A stretch of 5,832 bases of DNA, from the NCBI GenBank assembly GCA_030641085.1, contig DAOWIC010000305.1, positions 1-5,832 of the forward strand, given 5' to 3'. Origin of the DNA: Calditrichota bacterium (GTDB lineage: Bacteria > Zixibacteria > MSB-5A5 > GN15 > FEB-12). The position numbers were made by a program, and so were the translations under genes. Every line of letters begins with the position of its first letter. The stretch's first letter is position 1. Shown piece by piece: positions 5,287 to 5,832 of this stretch. Below the pieces are notes generated by a model. The model saw only the letters and a program-made list of their open reading frames with translations, was not told the origin of the DNA and did no database searches.

Positions 5287-5772
5287 ATGGAAGCAGTTGT
5301 TTTTCGTCCTATCGGCGTTATCCGTACACCGTTCCCCCAACCGAAAGGCACGCCGATACAGCCGTCCAGATCATCGCATGTAAAAGGGTGGATCGAGATT
5401 TCTCCCGAATTCATCCCCGGGCTTAGTGACCTTGATGGTTTTTCGCATATCGCCCTTGTCTATCACTTTCACCTTTCTGAGGGCTTCGATCTGGCCGTCA
5501 CACCATATCTTGATACTCAACTACGCGGCCTGTTTTCTACGCGGGCGCCGAGAAGACCCAATGCAATAGGTCTGTCAGTGGTGCGACTGGTGAGTATCGA
5601 CGGTGGCACGATTCATATCGAGGATGTTGACATGGTCGACGGAACACCCCTGCTTGACATCAAACCGTACGTTCCTGCCTTCGACGATCTCGATAGCTAT
5701 CGGCTGGGATGGTTGAAAGGCAAGACACACCGCTCGGGTGGGACCTCGGCTGATGACAGATTCAGCGAGTGA
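5287..5772 (+). CDS. trmO: tRNA (N6-threonylcarbamoyladenosine37-N6)-methyltransferase, TrmO/TsaA family
   Basis: A 161-residue protein of the TrmO (TsaA, formerly YaeB) family. The enzyme uses SAM to methylate N6 of t6A at position 37 of certain ANN-decoding tRNAs (tRNA-Thr in E. coli), making m6t6A and improving decoding in the cytoplasm. Family features are clear: RPIGVIRTPF near the start (7-16), a Leu/Asp/Gly-rich stretch DLDGFSHIALVYHFH (48-62), the signature STRAPRRPNAIGLSVVRL (84-101), and DGTPLLDIKPYVPAFD (118-133). E. coli TrmO has an added C-terminal domain; this one ends soon after the core, as in the short archaeal and many bacterial forms. ATG 5287 is supported by AGGAGG (5277-5282), though the four-base spacing is short, and by the family's N-terminus starting just there. 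The upstream leader has two stem-loops. Confidence 0.93.
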   Translation: MEAVVFRPIGVIRTPFPQPKGTPIQPSRSSHVKGWIEISPEFIPGLSDLDGFSHIALVYHFHLSEGFDLAVTPYLDTQLRGLFSTRAPRRPNAIGLSVVRLVSIDGGTIHIEDVDMVDGTPLLDIKPYVPAFDDLDSYRLGWLKGKTHRSGGTSADDRFSE

Positions 5773-5792
5773 GAACGGCGAGCAGGCTGTCC

Positions 5793-5832
5793 ATGCGCAT
5801 CGCATCGGCATTAACGAGGGAGACATCTTGCC
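5793..5832 (+). CDS. Possible start of a further gene, cut by window edge
   Basis: Two starts are possible in the last 60 bases. ATG 5793 stays open to the end (13 codons) with only a weak GAGCAGG before it. TTG 5828 has a good GAGGGAG (5816-5822) at five bases spacing but leaves only five bases in view. The product cannot be inferred. A following gene on the same strand is likely from the ribosome-binding-site-like sequence alone. Confidence 0.25.
   Translation, partial: MRIASALTRETSC

Noticed and set aside
5575..5826. 83-codon minus-strand open frame opposite the end of trmO
   Set aside because: It overlaps the conserved TrmO coding region and shows no domain; its start lies at the window edge without a clear ribosome binding site.

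Overview
The window reads as a bacterial chromosome of moderately high GC, with Shine-Dalgarno-led genes, sigma-70-like promoter hexamers and compact spacing. I cannot name the phylum from the sequence. The AGGAGG-type ribosome binding sites argue against Bacteroidota. The palindrome-rich intergenic DNA would suit one of the less-studied environmental phyla, but that is a guess.

Left part (1-3506, all on the minus strand). A TPR-glycosyltransferase gene (2193-3506) overlaps by 11 bases a second gene (530-2203) that encodes a paralogous glycosyltransferase fused to a class I SAM methyltransferase. They form an evident two-gene operon, probably for building and capping a glycan or glycosylating a surface protein or envelope polymer; the substrate is unknown. 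Downstream, after a 131-base gap with its own ribosome binding site, lies the 5' part of a Mn-type superoxide dismutase gene (1-398), cut by the window edge.

Middle (3507-3835). This divergent intergenic region holds a candidate promoter for the glycosyltransferase operon, a cluster of three perfect palindromes resembling REP elements, and a good promoter facing right into a tRNA-Lys(CUU) gene (3836-3908) that is followed by a T tract.

Right part (3909-5832, plus strand). A COMT/HIOMT-like methyltransferase (4119-5123) has a perfect Shine-Dalgarno sequence and an inverted repeat around its candidate -10 region. It lacks the usual catalytic His-Trp segment of its family. A TrmO/TsaA tRNA t6A37 methyltransferase gene (5287-5772) follows, preceded by a leader with two hairpins and a possible alternative pairing that would mask its ribosome binding site. 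The last 60 bases may contain the start of another gene.

The most distinctive content is the glycosyltransferase pair: one ancestral domain duplicated in tandem, one copy with an N-terminal TPR and the other with a C-terminal methyltransferase. The methyltransferase module still carries what looks like its own ribosome binding site and start codon. No CRISPR array, insertion sequence, phage gene or obvious defence system was seen.
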